64,000 nt of DNA from JBJSXJ01 sp044235425 (GTDB taxonomy: Bacteria > Planctomycetota > Planctomycetia > Pirellulales > Pirellulaceae). Position 1 is the stretch's first letter. Every line of letters starts with the position of its first letter. The notes under the pieces are model-generated. The model was not told the DNA's origin, did no database searches, and was given only the letters and a program-made list of their open reading frames with translations. Below are positions 54,272 to 63,965 of this stretch, piece after piece. A program made the position numbers and the translations under genes. Location of the stretch: the NCBI GenBank assembly GCA_044235425.1, contig JBIIHW010000001.1:288462-352461 (forward strand). Direction: 5' to 3'.

Positions 54272-55072
54272 TTAACGTCGGCGACGACGATTTGTCGGCA
54301 TTTCGACAAGCTGGATCTTGGTAAAGCCAGCTGTCGCCGTATCGACGACGATGCGTCCACCGAGATCCAGTTCGACTTCGAGTTGTCGCGGTACGAATTC
54401 ACCCCGCAGACTCTCCTGGTTACGAAGTTCCACCCAGCTCTCGCGATCGCAGCGTCCCGGAATCCATGCCGTACGCAACTGATCCAAGGCAATAGGAAGC
54501 GAAGCATAATCGGTCTGCAAGGAAATTGCATCCGTCAGCAATTGCCCCGAGAATGAATCGGTGTTCCCCAGCAAAAACACCCACTTCGGATTCACCCCCG
54601 CCGTCTCTTTGGGACGTGTTCGAAAAATCACCTTAACGACCTGTTCACGGGTCACCTGAATGGTGATGCCTTGAGTCAGTTCGAACTCCAAACGATCTTC
54701 CTCGAGCACACCCGAGAAGCGATCCCCCAGCACGCTGATCACCGCGGCACGTCCCAGCGGCTCATTCCGCCACGACAAAGCAGCCAGCTTGGCAGTCTCG
54801 AGTTCCAATCGACTATACGGGGTACGCAGCGTCAACCGTTCGTTCTTGAGTTTGCCATAGAGTCGATCACCGTTTGTGAGAAACAGCATGTCGTGATCGG
54901 GCGAGCGAACCTCACTCATCACCCGGCCGCCGATTTCACTGGAGTTGGAATCGTTACGATACGGTCCCCAGATGCTCAGCTGCGCGAATCCTTGCGATGG
55001 TGCCAGGAAACAGCAGACCAGCAGCAGGCCCCCAATTGGCATCTTCAGGCCATATCCAAGTCGATTTTTCAT
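54272..55072 (-). CDS. Exported protein with beta-strand repeats
   Basis: 266 residues from the ATG at 55072 with GGAGG upstream; the frame is open to 55153 but without a site. A signal peptide (MPIGGLLLVCCFLAPSQGFAQ) is cut near residue 32. The mature protein has recurring beta segments: LFLTNGDRLYGKLKNERLT, VISVLGDRFSGVLEEDRLEFE and WVFLLGNTDSFSGQLL. These suggest three similar LTNGD-type strands-and-turns units. The C-terminus ends in five arginines. The family is not recognised. Confidence 0.65.
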   Translation of the reverse strand: MKNRLGYGLKMPIGGLLLVCCFLAPSQGFAQLSIWGPYRNDSNSSEIGGRVMSEVRSPDHDMLFLTNGDRLYGKLKNERLTLRTPYSRLELETAKLAALSWRNEPLGRAAVISVLGDRFSGVLEEDRLEFELTQGITIQVTREQVVKVIFRTRPKETAGVNPKWVFLLGNTDSFSGQLLTDAISLQTDYASLPIALDQLRTAWIPGRCDRESWVELRNQESLRGEFVPRQLEVELDLGGRIVVDTATAGFTKIQLVEMPTNRRRRR

Positions 55073-55350
55073 CTTCCACCTCCCGTCGTTCTCGTCCGAA
55101 TGGTGGACGGTCACCAGCCGCCAGCACCTCATCCGCAACTCAACCCCGAACATCCGCAGCAGGAAAACTCCCCACCGCGCCGTAAATCGGATATCGACGC
55201 AAAAACCCCGTTTTCAGCGGTCTGGCTGGGGGGAAAGTGAGATCCGCCATCAAGATGGTGTGGAGGAAACGGATGATGCCAGACGGACGGTTCGCGGAAG
55301 GGGCCCCGAATAGATCAATTGAAGCGTCGCGAACGATTGCAACGAATTAG

Positions 55351-55433
55351 TACCAGAGGTGGGAGTCGAACCCACACGCCCTTTCGGACACAGGATTTTG
55401 AATCCAGCGCGTCTGCCATTCCGCCACTCTGGC
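55351..55433 (-). tRNA. tRNA-Leu (anticodon CAA)
   Basis: 83 bases with a full class II cloverleaf. The acceptor GCCAGAG/CTCTGGT has one G-U pair, the anticodon loop is TTCAAAA, the variable arm is GTCC-GAAA-GGGC, the T-arm is GTGGG-TTCGACT-CCCAC and the discriminator is A. No CCA is encoded. One position in the anticodon stem is a U-U mismatch (CTGGA/TCCTG). Confidence 0.93.
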
Positions 55434-55640
55434 CAAGAAGCGTCTTAAACTACTCCAAGTTGCCCCGTCTGGGAAGCGGTGACTTACTATCATCGCTTCT
55501 GATTGCTGCTCCGAGACTCCCGCGATTCCCGGATATGCCTAGGCGAATTTCGCCGCTCGCGATATCATGCTCCCCGTAATAACTTCCCACAGGAATTGAA
55601 GTTTTATCCTCCTCTCAAACCTCAACTGACAAGCATCGCC

Positions 55641-58442
55641 ATGAAGACCGACGAGCTGCGTGAAAAGTACTTGGCATTCTTCGAGACCAAAGGACATGTG
55701 CGGAAGCCCAGCGATGTGCTCGTGCCAACCTGGGATCCTTCGGTACTCTTCACGCCCGCCGGGATGAATCAGTTTAAAGATCACTTTCTCGGCAAAGTGA
55801 AACTGGACTTCACCCGCGCCACGACCTGCCAGAAATGTCTGCGCACGGGCGACATCGATAACGTCGGTCGCACCGCCTACCACCACACGTTCTTCGAAAT
55901 GCTGGGAAACTTCAGCTTCGGCGATTATTTCAAACGCGAAGCGATAAACTGGGCCTGGGAGTTCCTCACCAAGAAGGAATGGCTCGGTATCCCCGCCGAT
56001 CGACTCACCGTCACCGTCTACCTGGATGACGACGAAGCCGCCAACATTTGGCAGCAAGATATTGGCCTCACTCCCGATCGCATCGAACGCATGGGGGAAG
56101 ACGACAACTTCTGGCCAGCAGGCGCTCCGAGCAATGGTCCCGACGGAGTGTGCGGCCCTTGTAGCGAAATCTTCTATCATCCCGGCAATGGGAAGTCGGT
56201 CGAGATTTGGAATCTGGTGTTCACGCAATTCAATCGAGTGGGCGATCCACCGCAGAACCTGCGCCCACTTCCGAGCAAGAACATCGATACCGGCATGGGA
56301 CTCGAACGTACCGCCTCGGTCCTGCAAGGCGTCGAAACAAACTTCCACATCGACATCCTCAAGCCGATCGTGCTTGCCGCGGCTGAAGTATGTGGAGTGA
56401 AATACAACCCGGCGGACGACAATGGGCGACGACTGCGCCGCATCACCGATCACATCCGCGCTTGCTCGCTGGCGATCCACGAAAATGTCTACCCCGGCCC
56501 GAAAGAAGAAAAGTATGTCATTCGGCGGCTCTTGCGCCGCGCCGTACTCGACGGACGACTCATGGGCCTGCACGAACCATTCCTGCATCAACTCGTGCCG
56601 ATGGTCGCTGAAATGATGAAAGGCCCTTACCCGGATCTGAGCGGTACGGTCGATCGTGTTGCTGCTGTTGTGCGTACCGAAGAAGCAAATTTCTTCGGCA
56701 CGATTGATGCCGGACTAGCCCACATCGAACGGCTGTTTGGTGATATGGTCAAAGCCGACCGTACGGTGGTTCGTGGCGAAGACGCAGCGTTCCTTTATCA
56801 AACCTACGGCGTGCCACCCGAGTTGTTTGAGCAGATGTCGGCCGAACGCAACTACACGTTCGACTGGCCCGGATTCCGCTCCGCCATGGAACAACATGGC
56901 AAAGACTCCGGCTCCGATCAGTTTGTAATTTTCAAAACCGGTCCGATCGAAGCGCTCAAGCGAGCCCTCCATCAAACCAATTTCCTGGGTTACGAAACCA
57001 CCCAAGCGGAAGTGGAAATCAAGGGCGTCGTCGCCGCTGATAAGCTGTGCGATGAACTGGTGGAAATAGGTCATGAAAACCCCGTGACCCTGGTGCTCGA
57101 TCAAACCCCGTTTTACGGCGAGAGCGGTGGACAAGTGGGCGATTCCGGTTTCATCGTGGGACCCGAATTCCGCTTCCAAGTGACCGACACCCAAAAAGAT
57201 GGTGATCTGTTTTTGCACATCGGCCACCTACTCAGCGGCAAACTGCGTCCCAACGTCAAAGCGACCGCACAAGTTGATACTGAACGGCGCAATGCGATCC
57301 GTCGCGCTCACTCGGCGACTCACATGCTGCATCACGCCCTGCAAAAAACCCTGGGCAAACATGCGCAGCAGCAAGGCTCCAAAGTCGATCAAGATTGGCT
57401 CCGCTTCGACTTCTCCAACATGTCGCCCGTCACACCTGAGCAACTGACAACGATTGAAACCGACGTGCAAACTCATGTGGCACTCGCGGCCCCCGTGTCT
57501 TGGCAATATCTGCCGCTGAGCGAAGCGCGTAAGACCGGCGCCATGATGCTCTTCGGTGAAAAATATCCGGACCCCGTGCGCTTGGTTTCGATGGGAAATT
57601 TCAGCTTCGAATTGTGTGGCGGTACGCACTTGACCAACACGCGCGAAGTCGAGAATTTTGAGATCGTGGCCGAAGAAGGTGTGGCCGCTGGCACGCGCCG
57701 CATCATCGCTCTCACCGGTGCTAAGGCACGCGAACATGAACAGCGCACGCGGACCACACTGGAACAAGCCGCTACTGTCATTCAATGCCCCGCTGCTCAG
57801 GTACTAGACGCAGTCCGCGCACTGGTCACCTTCACGCGTGACCTGCGTAAGGCGGTGTCAAGCGGCAGTTCGGCGGCCGTTTCCCCCGAGCCGCTGCCGG
57901 CATCCAAAGGCCTGAAAATCCTCACCTACGTGGAAGCCCGGCATGCCTTGCGGGATGCCGCTCGATTGCTAAACGTCGCCCCCTTCGATGTCCCGGAACG
58001 CCTGACGGCCCTGCAGGCCGAGATCACATCGCTCCAGCAGCAGCAAACTCGACTTGCCGCCGCCGGTTCCGTCTCCGCAGAGACGCTCCTGGCCAGCGCT
58101 ACGCAGCTTGGTGGCAGCCAAGTGATCGTCGCCGAACTACCCGGAGCGAATTCCAACCTCATGCGACAGCTGATCGATCAGATTCGCAAGAAGTGCGATT
58201 CGGTCGCCATCTTGCTGGCCGCTGGTCAGGAGGACGGCAAGGTGACACTCGTCGCTGGAATCACGCGCGATTTAATGGATCGCGGACTGAGTGCCGGCAA
58301 GTGGGTTTCGGAAGTCGCCCCCGTGGTTGGTGGTGGTGGTGGTGGCAAACCCGACATGGCACAAGCCGGCGGTAAAGATGCCAGCCAACTTCCCGCAGCC
58401 CTCGAACAGGCCCGTCGCTCCATCGCCCAGATGCTCGGCTAA
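55641..58442 (+). CDS. alaS: Alanyl-tRNA synthetase
   Basis: 933 residues from the ATG at 55641, somewhat longer than the ~875 of E. coli. KTDELREKYLAFFETKGH opens the catalytic domain, and FEMLGNFSFGDYFK is motif 2. RRAHSATHMLHHAL provides the editing-site histidines and ELCGGTHLTNT the third ligand. The C-Ala domain ends with GGGGGGKPDMAQAGG. No ribosome site is evident. The 207-bp leader has a palindrome GGCGAAtTTCGCC at 55542-55554. The longer frame from 55503 arises from upstream sequence and is not supported. Confidence 0.97.
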   Translation: MKTDELREKYLAFFETKGHVRKPSDVLVPTWDPSVLFTPAGMNQFKDHFLGKVKLDFTRATTCQKCLRTGDIDNVGRTAYHHTFFEMLGNFSFGDYFKREAINWAWEFLTKKEWLGIPADRLTVTVYLDDDEAANIWQQDIGLTPDRIERMGEDDNFWPAGAPSNGPDGVCGPCSEIFYHPGNGKSVEIWNLVFTQFNRVGDPPQNLRPLPSKNIDTGMGLERTASVLQGVETNFHIDILKPIVLAAAEVCGVKYNPADDNGRRLRRITDHIRACSLAIHENVYPGPKEEKYVIRRLLRRAVLDGRLMGLHEPFLHQLVPMVAEMMKGPYPDLSGTVDRVAAVVRTEEANFFGTIDAGLAHIERLFGDMVKADRTVVRGEDAAFLYQTYGVPPELFEQMSAERNYTFDWPGFRSAMEQHGKDSGSDQFVIFKTGPIEALKRALHQTNFLGYETTQAEVEIKGVVAADKLCDELVEIGHENPVTLVLDQTPFYGESGGQVGDSGFIVGPEFRFQVTDTQKDGDLFLHIGHLLSGKLRPNVKATAQVDTERRNAIRRAHSATHMLHHALQKTLGKHAQQQGSKVDQDWLRFDFSNMSPVTPEQLTTIETDVQTHVALAAPVSWQYLPLSEARKTGAMMLFGEKYPDPVRLVSMGNFSFELCGGTHLTNTREVENFEIVAEEGVAAGTRRIIALTGAKAREHEQRTRTTLEQAATVIQCPAAQVLDAVRALVTFTRDLRKAVSSGSSAAVSPEPLPASKGLKILTYVEARHALRDAARLLNVAPFDVPERLTALQAEITSLQQQQTRLAAAGSVSAETLLASATQLGGSQVIVAELPGANSNLMRQLIDQIRKKCDSVAILLAAGQEDGKVTLVAGITRDLMDRGLSAGKWVSEVAPVVGGGGGGKPDMAQAGGKDASQLPAALEQARRSIAQMLG

Positions 58443-58578
58443 GCCGCAACTGGCGAACGGGCCGCGGATCGAGCGATTGAAATTCAGGCCTGCGTCCACA
58501 AACACAGGCCAACTCAATCACGCAGAAGAACTTCAAAGTGCAGTCGAGAATGCTCTGGCAACCATCGACTTAGTCAGC

Positions 58579-59052
58579 TCACGGCGACTCGGGATCGGCT
58601 TCCAGATCGACGGCCGACTGATTGGGGTCGTCGCGCGTTTGAATGAAGAGCGCCTTCTTTTCACCGGGTAGCGTAAAGTCGAAACCGCAGGTGCGAAAGA
58701 AGGCCTCATTCGACGTGATCGCCATCACTTCGAGCACACGCGTTCGTCGCGCTAAATCGACGCAGGCACTGACCAGTTGCCGACCCACTCCACGCGCTCG
58801 ATACTCCGGCGCAACAACCAAACTTCGCACCTCGGCCAGCTTAATCGAGTAGATCTCTAAAGCACAAAAACCGACCACCCGGTCGCCGTCCCAGGCCACA
58901 AAGCTGGTCGGTAGTAACTCAAACAATTCCCCTTCCGTACGCGGCAACAGAATGCCTTGCTGCACGAGTGGGGAGATCAGCTGGCGGATCGAATCGAGAT
59001 CTTGAAAACGCACGGGCCGAATCTTGAGTTCGGATTCAGCCTCGTGCGCCAT
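58579..59052 (-). CDS. GNAT acetyltransferase resembling N-acetylglutamate synthase
   Basis: 157 residues. It opens LKIRPVRFQDLDSIRQLISP, and the acetyl-CoA loop is VRSLVVAPEYRARGVGRQLV. QQGILLPRTEGELFELLP and AITSNEAFFRTCGF resemble the short, stand-alone ArgA-type enzyme and the C-terminal domain of N-acetylglutamate synthase. It may acetylate glutamate in arginine synthesis, though other small amines are possible. It lies 37 bp after tpx on the same strand. Confidence 0.8.
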   Translation of the reverse strand: MAHEAESELKIRPVRFQDLDSIRQLISPLVQQGILLPRTEGELFELLPTSFVAWDGDRVVGFCALEIYSIKLAEVRSLVVAPEYRARGVGRQLVSACVDLARRTRVLEVMAITSNEAFFRTCGFDFTLPGEKKALFIQTRDDPNQSAVDLEADPESP

Positions 59053-59089
59053 GTTTGGTATTCCTCGATTTCCGCGCTTAAAACGGGCC

Positions 59090-59608
59090 TTACAGGAGCG
59101 ACTTCAGAGCCGCCAAGGCGGCATCGTAATTCGGCTCGCTCGTCACCTCACCCACCGTCTCGGCGTACACCACCTTGCCGGTAGCGTCGAGTACGAAGGT
59201 GGCACGAGCCAACAGCTTCAGCTCTTCAATCAACAGCCCCCAATTGCGACCAAAGTTGCGATCCATGTAGTCGCTGCCGCTGCGCAGATTCTTGATGCTC
59301 TCCGCACCACAAAATCGATTCATCGCGAACGGCAAATCCAGGCTGATCGTGACCGCATTGATTTTATCGGCGAGTGCTCCAAGCTCATCATTGAACCGCT
59401 TGGTCTGCTTTTGGCAAACGCCGGTATCAAGCGACGGGACGACGCTGAGGATCGTGGGCTTGCCACGCAAATCAGCCAGCGTGATGGTCTTGAGTCCACC
59501 CTCGAAATAATGCACCGTGAAATCTGGCGCCTGCTGCCCCGCTTGTACCGCTTCGCCCGCCAATGTCATTGGCGTTCCTTTAAAGGTGACCGCGCCCGAA
59601 CGAGCCAT
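59090..59608 (-). CDS. tpx: Thiol peroxidase Tpx
   Basis: 172 residues. The peroxidatic cysteine (Cys65) is in SLDTGVCQKQTKRF, and the resolving cysteine (Cys100) in AMNRFCGAE, as in 2-Cys Tpx. VTFKGTPMTLAGEAVQAG is the usual N-terminal hairpin. It reduces alkyl hydroperoxides using thioredoxin. It is probably co-transcribed with the GNAT gene downstream. Confidence 0.95.
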   Translation of the reverse strand: MARSGAVTFKGTPMTLAGEAVQAGQQAPDFTVHYFEGGLKTITLADLRGKPTILSVVPSLDTGVCQKQTKRFNDELGALADKINAVTISLDLPFAMNRFCGAESIKNLRSGSDYMDRNFGRNWGLLIEELKLLARATFVLDATGKVVYAETVGEVTSEPNYDAALAALKSLL

Positions 59609-59773
59609 GAGCTGACCCTCCCCGAATAAATGTTCTCAAACCTCGACGACATCACTCGACATCGCCCACCGCTCGCACAGTATCTAGCCCGGTCGTCACC
59701 CTCACAAGGGGATAACGCCACTCCGCCAAACCAATCGTGACGACCAGCGACCGTGACAACTCGTAAATCAGAA

Positions 59774-61405
59774 CTACATCGACAGCCACGGCGGCGATTC
59801 ACCCGCCGCCGGCATCGATATCACTTTCACCAAGCGAACGTCCGGCTGCCGAGCAACCTCGGCAATCGCCTCCGCGGACGGGATACTATCCAGATTCAGC
59901 ACCCCCACCGCTTCGCCACCCGGCGCATCACCCGCTCGCCCCACCGACATCTGCGCGATATTCACCTTATGCTGACCAAATATCGTCCCCACTCGACCAA
60001 TAATCCCTGGCACATCCTGATGGATGAAGACCAGCAAGTTACCGTCGAGATAGGTTTCCAAGCGATGTTGATCCAGCCGAATCAGTCGCGGCATGTTCGT
60101 GCCGAACAACGTGCCGCCCGCGACAAACCTACGCCCCTGACAACTCACCTCCGCCGTGATACTCGAACTGAACGCTCCCGGATCCGTACGCAGCTCCTCG
60201 CGCAGTTCAATCCCTCGGCCACGCAGAAGCACTTCCGAGTTCACAATGTTCACTTCATCCGCCAGCGCTCCCTCCAAGAGACCGGCGCAAAACGCTGCCG
60301 TCAGCAGCCGAGTGTCCTTCTTGGAAACTTCACCGCGATACTGCAAATGGACGGAAGATGTGCCACCATCGTTCCACTGCGTTAGGAACCTTCCTAAACG
60401 ATAAGCCACATTCAAATCGCCCCGCAAAGCATCCAGAGCCTTCGGATCAATCGAGACCATATTAACCGCATGACGCACTTCGCCCGTCGTCAAGAAGTTC
60501 ACGAGCAACTGCACCGCTTCCACCGCCACCTGCGTCTGCGCCTCCTCGGTGCTGGCACCTAAGTGCGGCGTACAGAGCACTTGTTTCATTTGAAACAGCG
60601 GACTGTCTGTACAAGGTTCATTTTCGAATACATCGAGTGCCACGCCCGCAATTTTTCCAGACTGCAGACCCGCCAGCAGCGCCGCTTCCTCATAGATGCC
60701 GCCCCGCGCACAATTGATCAACCGCACGCCGGGCTTGAGCAGCGGCAGTTCCTTCATGCCAATCAAATATTTGGTTTCTGGTGTGAGCGGAGTGTGGACG
60801 GTAAGGTAATCGATGCGCGGCAACATTTCGTGCACCTGATCAACCCGCTCGATCCCCATCTTCGTCGCCTGCTCCGCCGAAAAGAATGGATCGAACCCGA
60901 TCACCCGCATTTGAAAAGCCAGCGCCCGCTTCGCCACCTCTTGGCCAATCCGTCCCAGTCCAACAATGCCCAGCGTTTTATCGGCCAGCTGAGCTCCCAT
61001 GTAGGCGTTACGATCCCACTTGCCATCGGCCAGGCTGCGATGAGCGGCCGCAAGATTCCGGGACAGGCCGAGCATCAAGGCGAACGCATGTTCGGCCGTA
61101 CTTAACGTATTCCCAGTCGGCGTATTCATCACCACGATGCCCTGGCGAGTGGCAGCGGTTTTATCGATGTTATCCGTTCCCACGCCCGCCCGCACGATCG
61201 CCTTCAGTCGCCGATTGCCCTCCAGCGCTTCAGGCGTGATCTTCACTCCACTGCGACAAATCGCCCCCTCATACTCGGCCAGCGCCGCTTTTAACTCCGC
61301 ACCCTTCAGTCCGGTGCGCACGTCATACGTGATTTTGGGAGCGGCTGCGTCGAGCAGTGCCAAGCCTTCTGGTGACAACGTATCCAACACAACAATGCGA
61401 GCCAT
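59774..61405 (-). CDS. serA: D-3-phosphoglycerate dehydrogenase
   Basis: 543 residues from the ATG at 61405 with a GGTGGA site; an ATG at 61420 is too close to its GAGG. The NAD loop is GIVGLGRIGQEVAKRA, and catalytic parts are NCARGGIYEEAALLAG, DVFENEPC and CTPHLGASTEEAQ. After an intervening domain, the C-terminal ACT domain reads HQDVPGIIGRVGTIFGQ and probably senses serine. First step of serine synthesis; serC lies 84 bp upstream on the same strand. Confidence 0.95.
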   Translation of the reverse strand: MARIVVLDTLSPEGLALLDAAAPKITYDVRTGLKGAELKAALAEYEGAICRSGVKITPEALEGNRRLKAIVRAGVGTDNIDKTAATRQGIVVMNTPTGNTLSTAEHAFALMLGLSRNLAAAHRSLADGKWDRNAYMGAQLADKTLGIVGLGRIGQEVAKRALAFQMRVIGFDPFFSAEQATKMGIERVDQVHEMLPRIDYLTVHTPLTPETKYLIGMKELPLLKPGVRLINCARGGIYEEAALLAGLQSGKIAGVALDVFENEPCTDSPLFQMKQVLCTPHLGASTEEAQTQVAVEAVQLLVNFLTTGEVRHAVNMVSIDPKALDALRGDLNVAYRLGRFLTQWNDGGTSSVHLQYRGEVSKKDTRLLTAAFCAGLLEGALADEVNIVNSEVLLRGRGIELREELRTDPGAFSSSITAEVSCQGRRFVAGGTLFGTNMPRLIRLDQHRLETYLDGNLLVFIHQDVPGIIGRVGTIFGQHKVNIAQMSVGRAGDAPGGEAVGVLNLDSIPSAEAIAEVARQPDVRLVKVISMPAAGESPPWLSM

Positions 61406-61489
61406 AAGCAGTCCACCCATCCTCGAGCACGAAACAAGTTTCCACTGACCTAACTTCCTCGGACCCAGTTGCCTCGAACTTAATTCGTA

Positions 61490-62593
61490 TCAACTCGGTC
61501 GGAATTCACGCATGAAATCACGGAGCGCCACCACGCCCTCGTGCGGCATGGCGTTATAGATTGAAGCTCGAATTCCACCCACGCTGCGGTGACCTTTCAG
61601 GTTCCCTAAGCCACGCTTGGGAGCCTCCGTCAGGAAAGCCTTCTCCGTCGCCGCATCGGGCAGCTGGAACGTGACATTCATCAGCGAACGACTACCAGCC
61701 TCTGCATGCCCGCGATAGAAATCGGGATGTGCATCCAGCAGCTCATACAGCAGCGCCGCCTTCGCTCGATTCCGCTCCAACATCTTCGCCAGCCCACCCA
61801 CATCATCGCGCAGCCAGTGCGCGACCAAACCCAAGAGGTAAATGGCAAAGGTCGGCGGTGTGTTCCACAGCGAGTTTTCGGAGGCATGCGAGTTGTAGTT
61901 CAAGTAACCCGGCAAATTCTCGGGCGAACGAGCCAATAAATCCTCGCGAATGATAACGACGGTCACGCCGGCTGGCCCTGCATTCTTCTGCGCACAGGCA
62001 TAAATCATCCCGTAACGCTCGATCGGCAAAGGCCGACAGAGGAAGTCGGACGAGGCATCGCACACCAGCGGGACGCTGCCCGTATTGAGCTCGTCCAAGA
62101 ACTGCACACCTTCAATGGTTTCGTTCGAGGTGACGTGCACGTAAGCGGCGTTGGGATTGAGATGCAGTTCGGACGCCAGCGGCAGTCGGTTGTAGCGACA
62201 CGCCTGACCATCCCAAGCCACTCGCACTTCACCCTCACGCTGCGCTTCCTTCAGAGCCGTTTTGCCCCAAGTGCCCGTCAGCACGTAATCGGCCGCCTGA
62301 CCTGAACCACGCAGCAGATTCATCGGCACCATGGAAAACTGCAGCCGCGAACCACCCTGCAAAAAAAGCACTCGATAATGAGCCGGAATACCCAGTAAAT
62401 CGCGCAGGCTTTGCTGAGCGTCCGCCAGGATATCCAGGAACGCCTGGTCCCGGTGGCTCATCTCGAGAATCGACAGCCCTTTGCCCGGCAGACAGACGAG
62501 ATCGCGTTGAGCTTGCTGGAGGACGGGGAGCGGCAATACGGCCGGTCCCGGTGAAAAGTTGTAAATCCGCTGCTCCACCCCACCATTCGACAT
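61490..62593 (-). CDS. serC: Phosphoserine aminotransferase
   Basis: 368 residues from the ATG at 62593 with AAGGAG nine bases upstream; the frame is open to 62647. YNFSPGPAVLPLPVL opens the protein, and EMSHRDQAF and FLQGGSRLQFSMVPMN follow. The PLP lysine is in ACAQKNAGPAGVTVV. It transfers the amino group from glutamate to phosphohydroxypyruvate. With serA it forms a two-gene serine unit; serB is not seen. Confidence 0.95.
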   Translation of the reverse strand: MSNGGVEQRIYNFSPGPAVLPLPVLQQAQRDLVCLPGKGLSILEMSHRDQAFLDILADAQQSLRDLLGIPAHYRVLFLQGGSRLQFSMVPMNLLRGSGQAADYVLTGTWGKTALKEAQREGEVRVAWDGQACRYNRLPLASELHLNPNAAYVHVTSNETIEGVQFLDELNTGSVPLVCDASSDFLCRPLPIERYGMIYACAQKNAGPAGVTVVIIREDLLARSPENLPGYLNYNSHASENSLWNTPPTFAIYLLGLVAHWLRDDVGGLAKMLERNRAKAALLYELLDAHPDFYRGHAEAGSRSLMNVTFQLPDAATEKAFLTEAPKRGLGNLKGHRSVGGIRASIYNAMPHEGVVALRDFMREFRPS

Positions 62594-62825
62594 CGCCGTG
62601 ATCTCCTTCGCTTGCCGTCCTCTATCACCCCACCCTGCCACGTACAAACCAAACCGAGATTTTACGGAACGAAGTCAAACTTGACTATGAGGCTTGGGCA
62701 AGTCAGAACCCCGCCCAGCGTGGTGATGGAATCGCCAAGATCTTTCGAGACCAGCCCGACTCGACCCTCGCTGGCGCACGGGCTTGTGTGAGGCTTGCTC
62801 GCTTCTGCCTCGAGAACGGTTGGCC

Positions 62826-63596
62826 CTACCAGCGAACCGTCGCACCAGGCTGAGATTGCAACGTGGCAATACGTTCCGAAACCGCAGGCATCGAGCGGTT
62901 GAGCTGCAACGCTCGCTGATAGTTCACTAGCGCTTGAGCCGGATCACCCGACTGCTCACGTAGATAGCCCAGAGCCGCCCACGCGCGAGCGTTGTTCTGG
63001 TCGAGCCGCAAGGCCTGCTGCAACTGATTATTCGCCGACTCGGAGTCACCAAATTCTTGATAGAGCCGCGCCAGCTCCACACGAGCATCCGCCGATCGCG
63101 GATTGTTTTGAGACCAGTTTTTCAGCAGCGTAAAGGCCTTATCAGGCCGTTCGGTCTCCGCTAGTAGCACGGCCAAGCCGCGATAGCAGTCTGGATTCTC
63201 TACCGCATAGCCCTGACGACGAGCTTGATCGTCCAGATCGAGTGCTTGGTTGTACAACTGCTCGGCTTGATTGATCAGATTGCGATCGGCCCGCTGAGTT
63301 CCCAGGCGATGGTAGGTCGAGGCTAAATTGTAATAGCCATCGGAACTTTGCGGCTGAGCGGCAATCGACTGCTGAAAAAACGGAATTGCCGCCTGGTACT
63401 GACCTTGTTGATAGAGTGCCAGTCCCTGCGGAGGTGATCCTCCCGGCATCGATTGACAACCGGTCATCCCGCCGATTAATAGACCAAACCAGAGCACGAC
63501 CGTCACTTGCCCAGTCCACGACCACCCGCCCCGCTCATGCCGAGCGACTCGCGATCCCTCTCGTGTTTTGTTTCGTTTCGAACCCACAGCGGGCAC
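62826..63596 (-). CDS. TPR lipoprotein
   Basis: 256 residues from a GTG at 63596; the true start could be further in, since the signal helix VVLWFGLLIGGMTGC with its lipobox begins near residue 33. The mature part has at least three TPR repeats (GQYQAAIPFFQQSIAAQP, PDKAFTLLKNWSQNNP, ALVNYQRALQLNRSMP). It is probably an envelope lipoprotein that scaffolds other proteins. A 232-bp gap separates it from serC; the 37-bp repeat begins 71 bp upstream of the start. Confidence 0.75.
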   Translation of the reverse strand: MPAVGSKRNKTREGSRVARHERGGWSWTGQVTVVLWFGLLIGGMTGCQSMPGGSPPQGLALYQQGQYQAAIPFFQQSIAAQPQSSDGYYNLASTYHRLGTQRADRNLINQAEQLYNQALDLDDQARRQGYAVENPDCYRGLAVLLAETERPDKAFTLLKNWSQNNPRSADARVELARLYQEFGDSESANNQLQQALRLDQNNARAWAALGYLREQSGDPAQALVNYQRALQLNRSMPAVSERIATLQSQPGATVRW

Positions 63597-63666
63597 CTCG
63601 CAGTAGACAAGCTGCGGGCGAAGAGTAGTGCCAACCGGGCAAACAGGGCAAGATCAATATTTTGGG

Positions 63667-63905
63667 CCCCGAGCGCGGCGCTTCGAGTGAAATGGCCAGA
63701 GAGCCCCGGAGGGGGCGTTTCGCGTGATAGGCCCCAACAGCCCCGAGCGCGGCGTTTCGAGTGATAGGCCCCAACAGCCCCGAATGGGGCGCTTCGAGTG
63801 AAATGACCCAACAGCCCCGACTGGGGCGCTTCGAGTGAAATGACCCAACAGCCCCGAATGGGGCGCTTCGAGTGATATGCCCCAACAGCCCCGAATGGGG
63901 CGACC
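63667..63905. repeat. 37-bp tandem repeat, about 6.5 copies
   Basis: The units start at 63667, 63704, 63741, 63778, 63815, 63852 and 63889 (partial). A typical unit is GCCCCGAATGGGGC, a small hairpin, followed by GCTTCGAGTGAAATGACCCAACA. In at least four units the loop differs (GAAT, GGAG, GACT) while the GCCCC/GGGGC stem is kept. As 37 is not a multiple of three, every frame is open on the minus strand, giving false proteins. Confidence 0.92.
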
Positions 63906-63914
63906 ACAAATCAG

Positions 63915-63965
63915 CCCATGGCAGAGGTGCAACGAGCCTCCGGCGAGTTGCACCGTCGCCATGGG
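63915..63965. repeat. Long near-perfect hairpin beside the 37-bp repeat
   Basis: CCCATGGC (63915-63922) pairs with GCCATGGG (63958-63965), and GGTGCAAC (63926-63933) with GTTGCACC (63947-63954). A symmetric three-base internal loop lies between the stems. The top loop contains GCC-TCC-GGC, which could add a third small stem. Confidence 0.85.

Noticed and set aside
55319..55579. Plus-strand 86-codon frame across the tRNA
   Set aside because: The usual antisense shadow of a tRNA-Leu gene.
63667..63905. Possible CRISPR array
   Set aside because: Units are directly adjacent with no unique spacers and no cas genes nearby.
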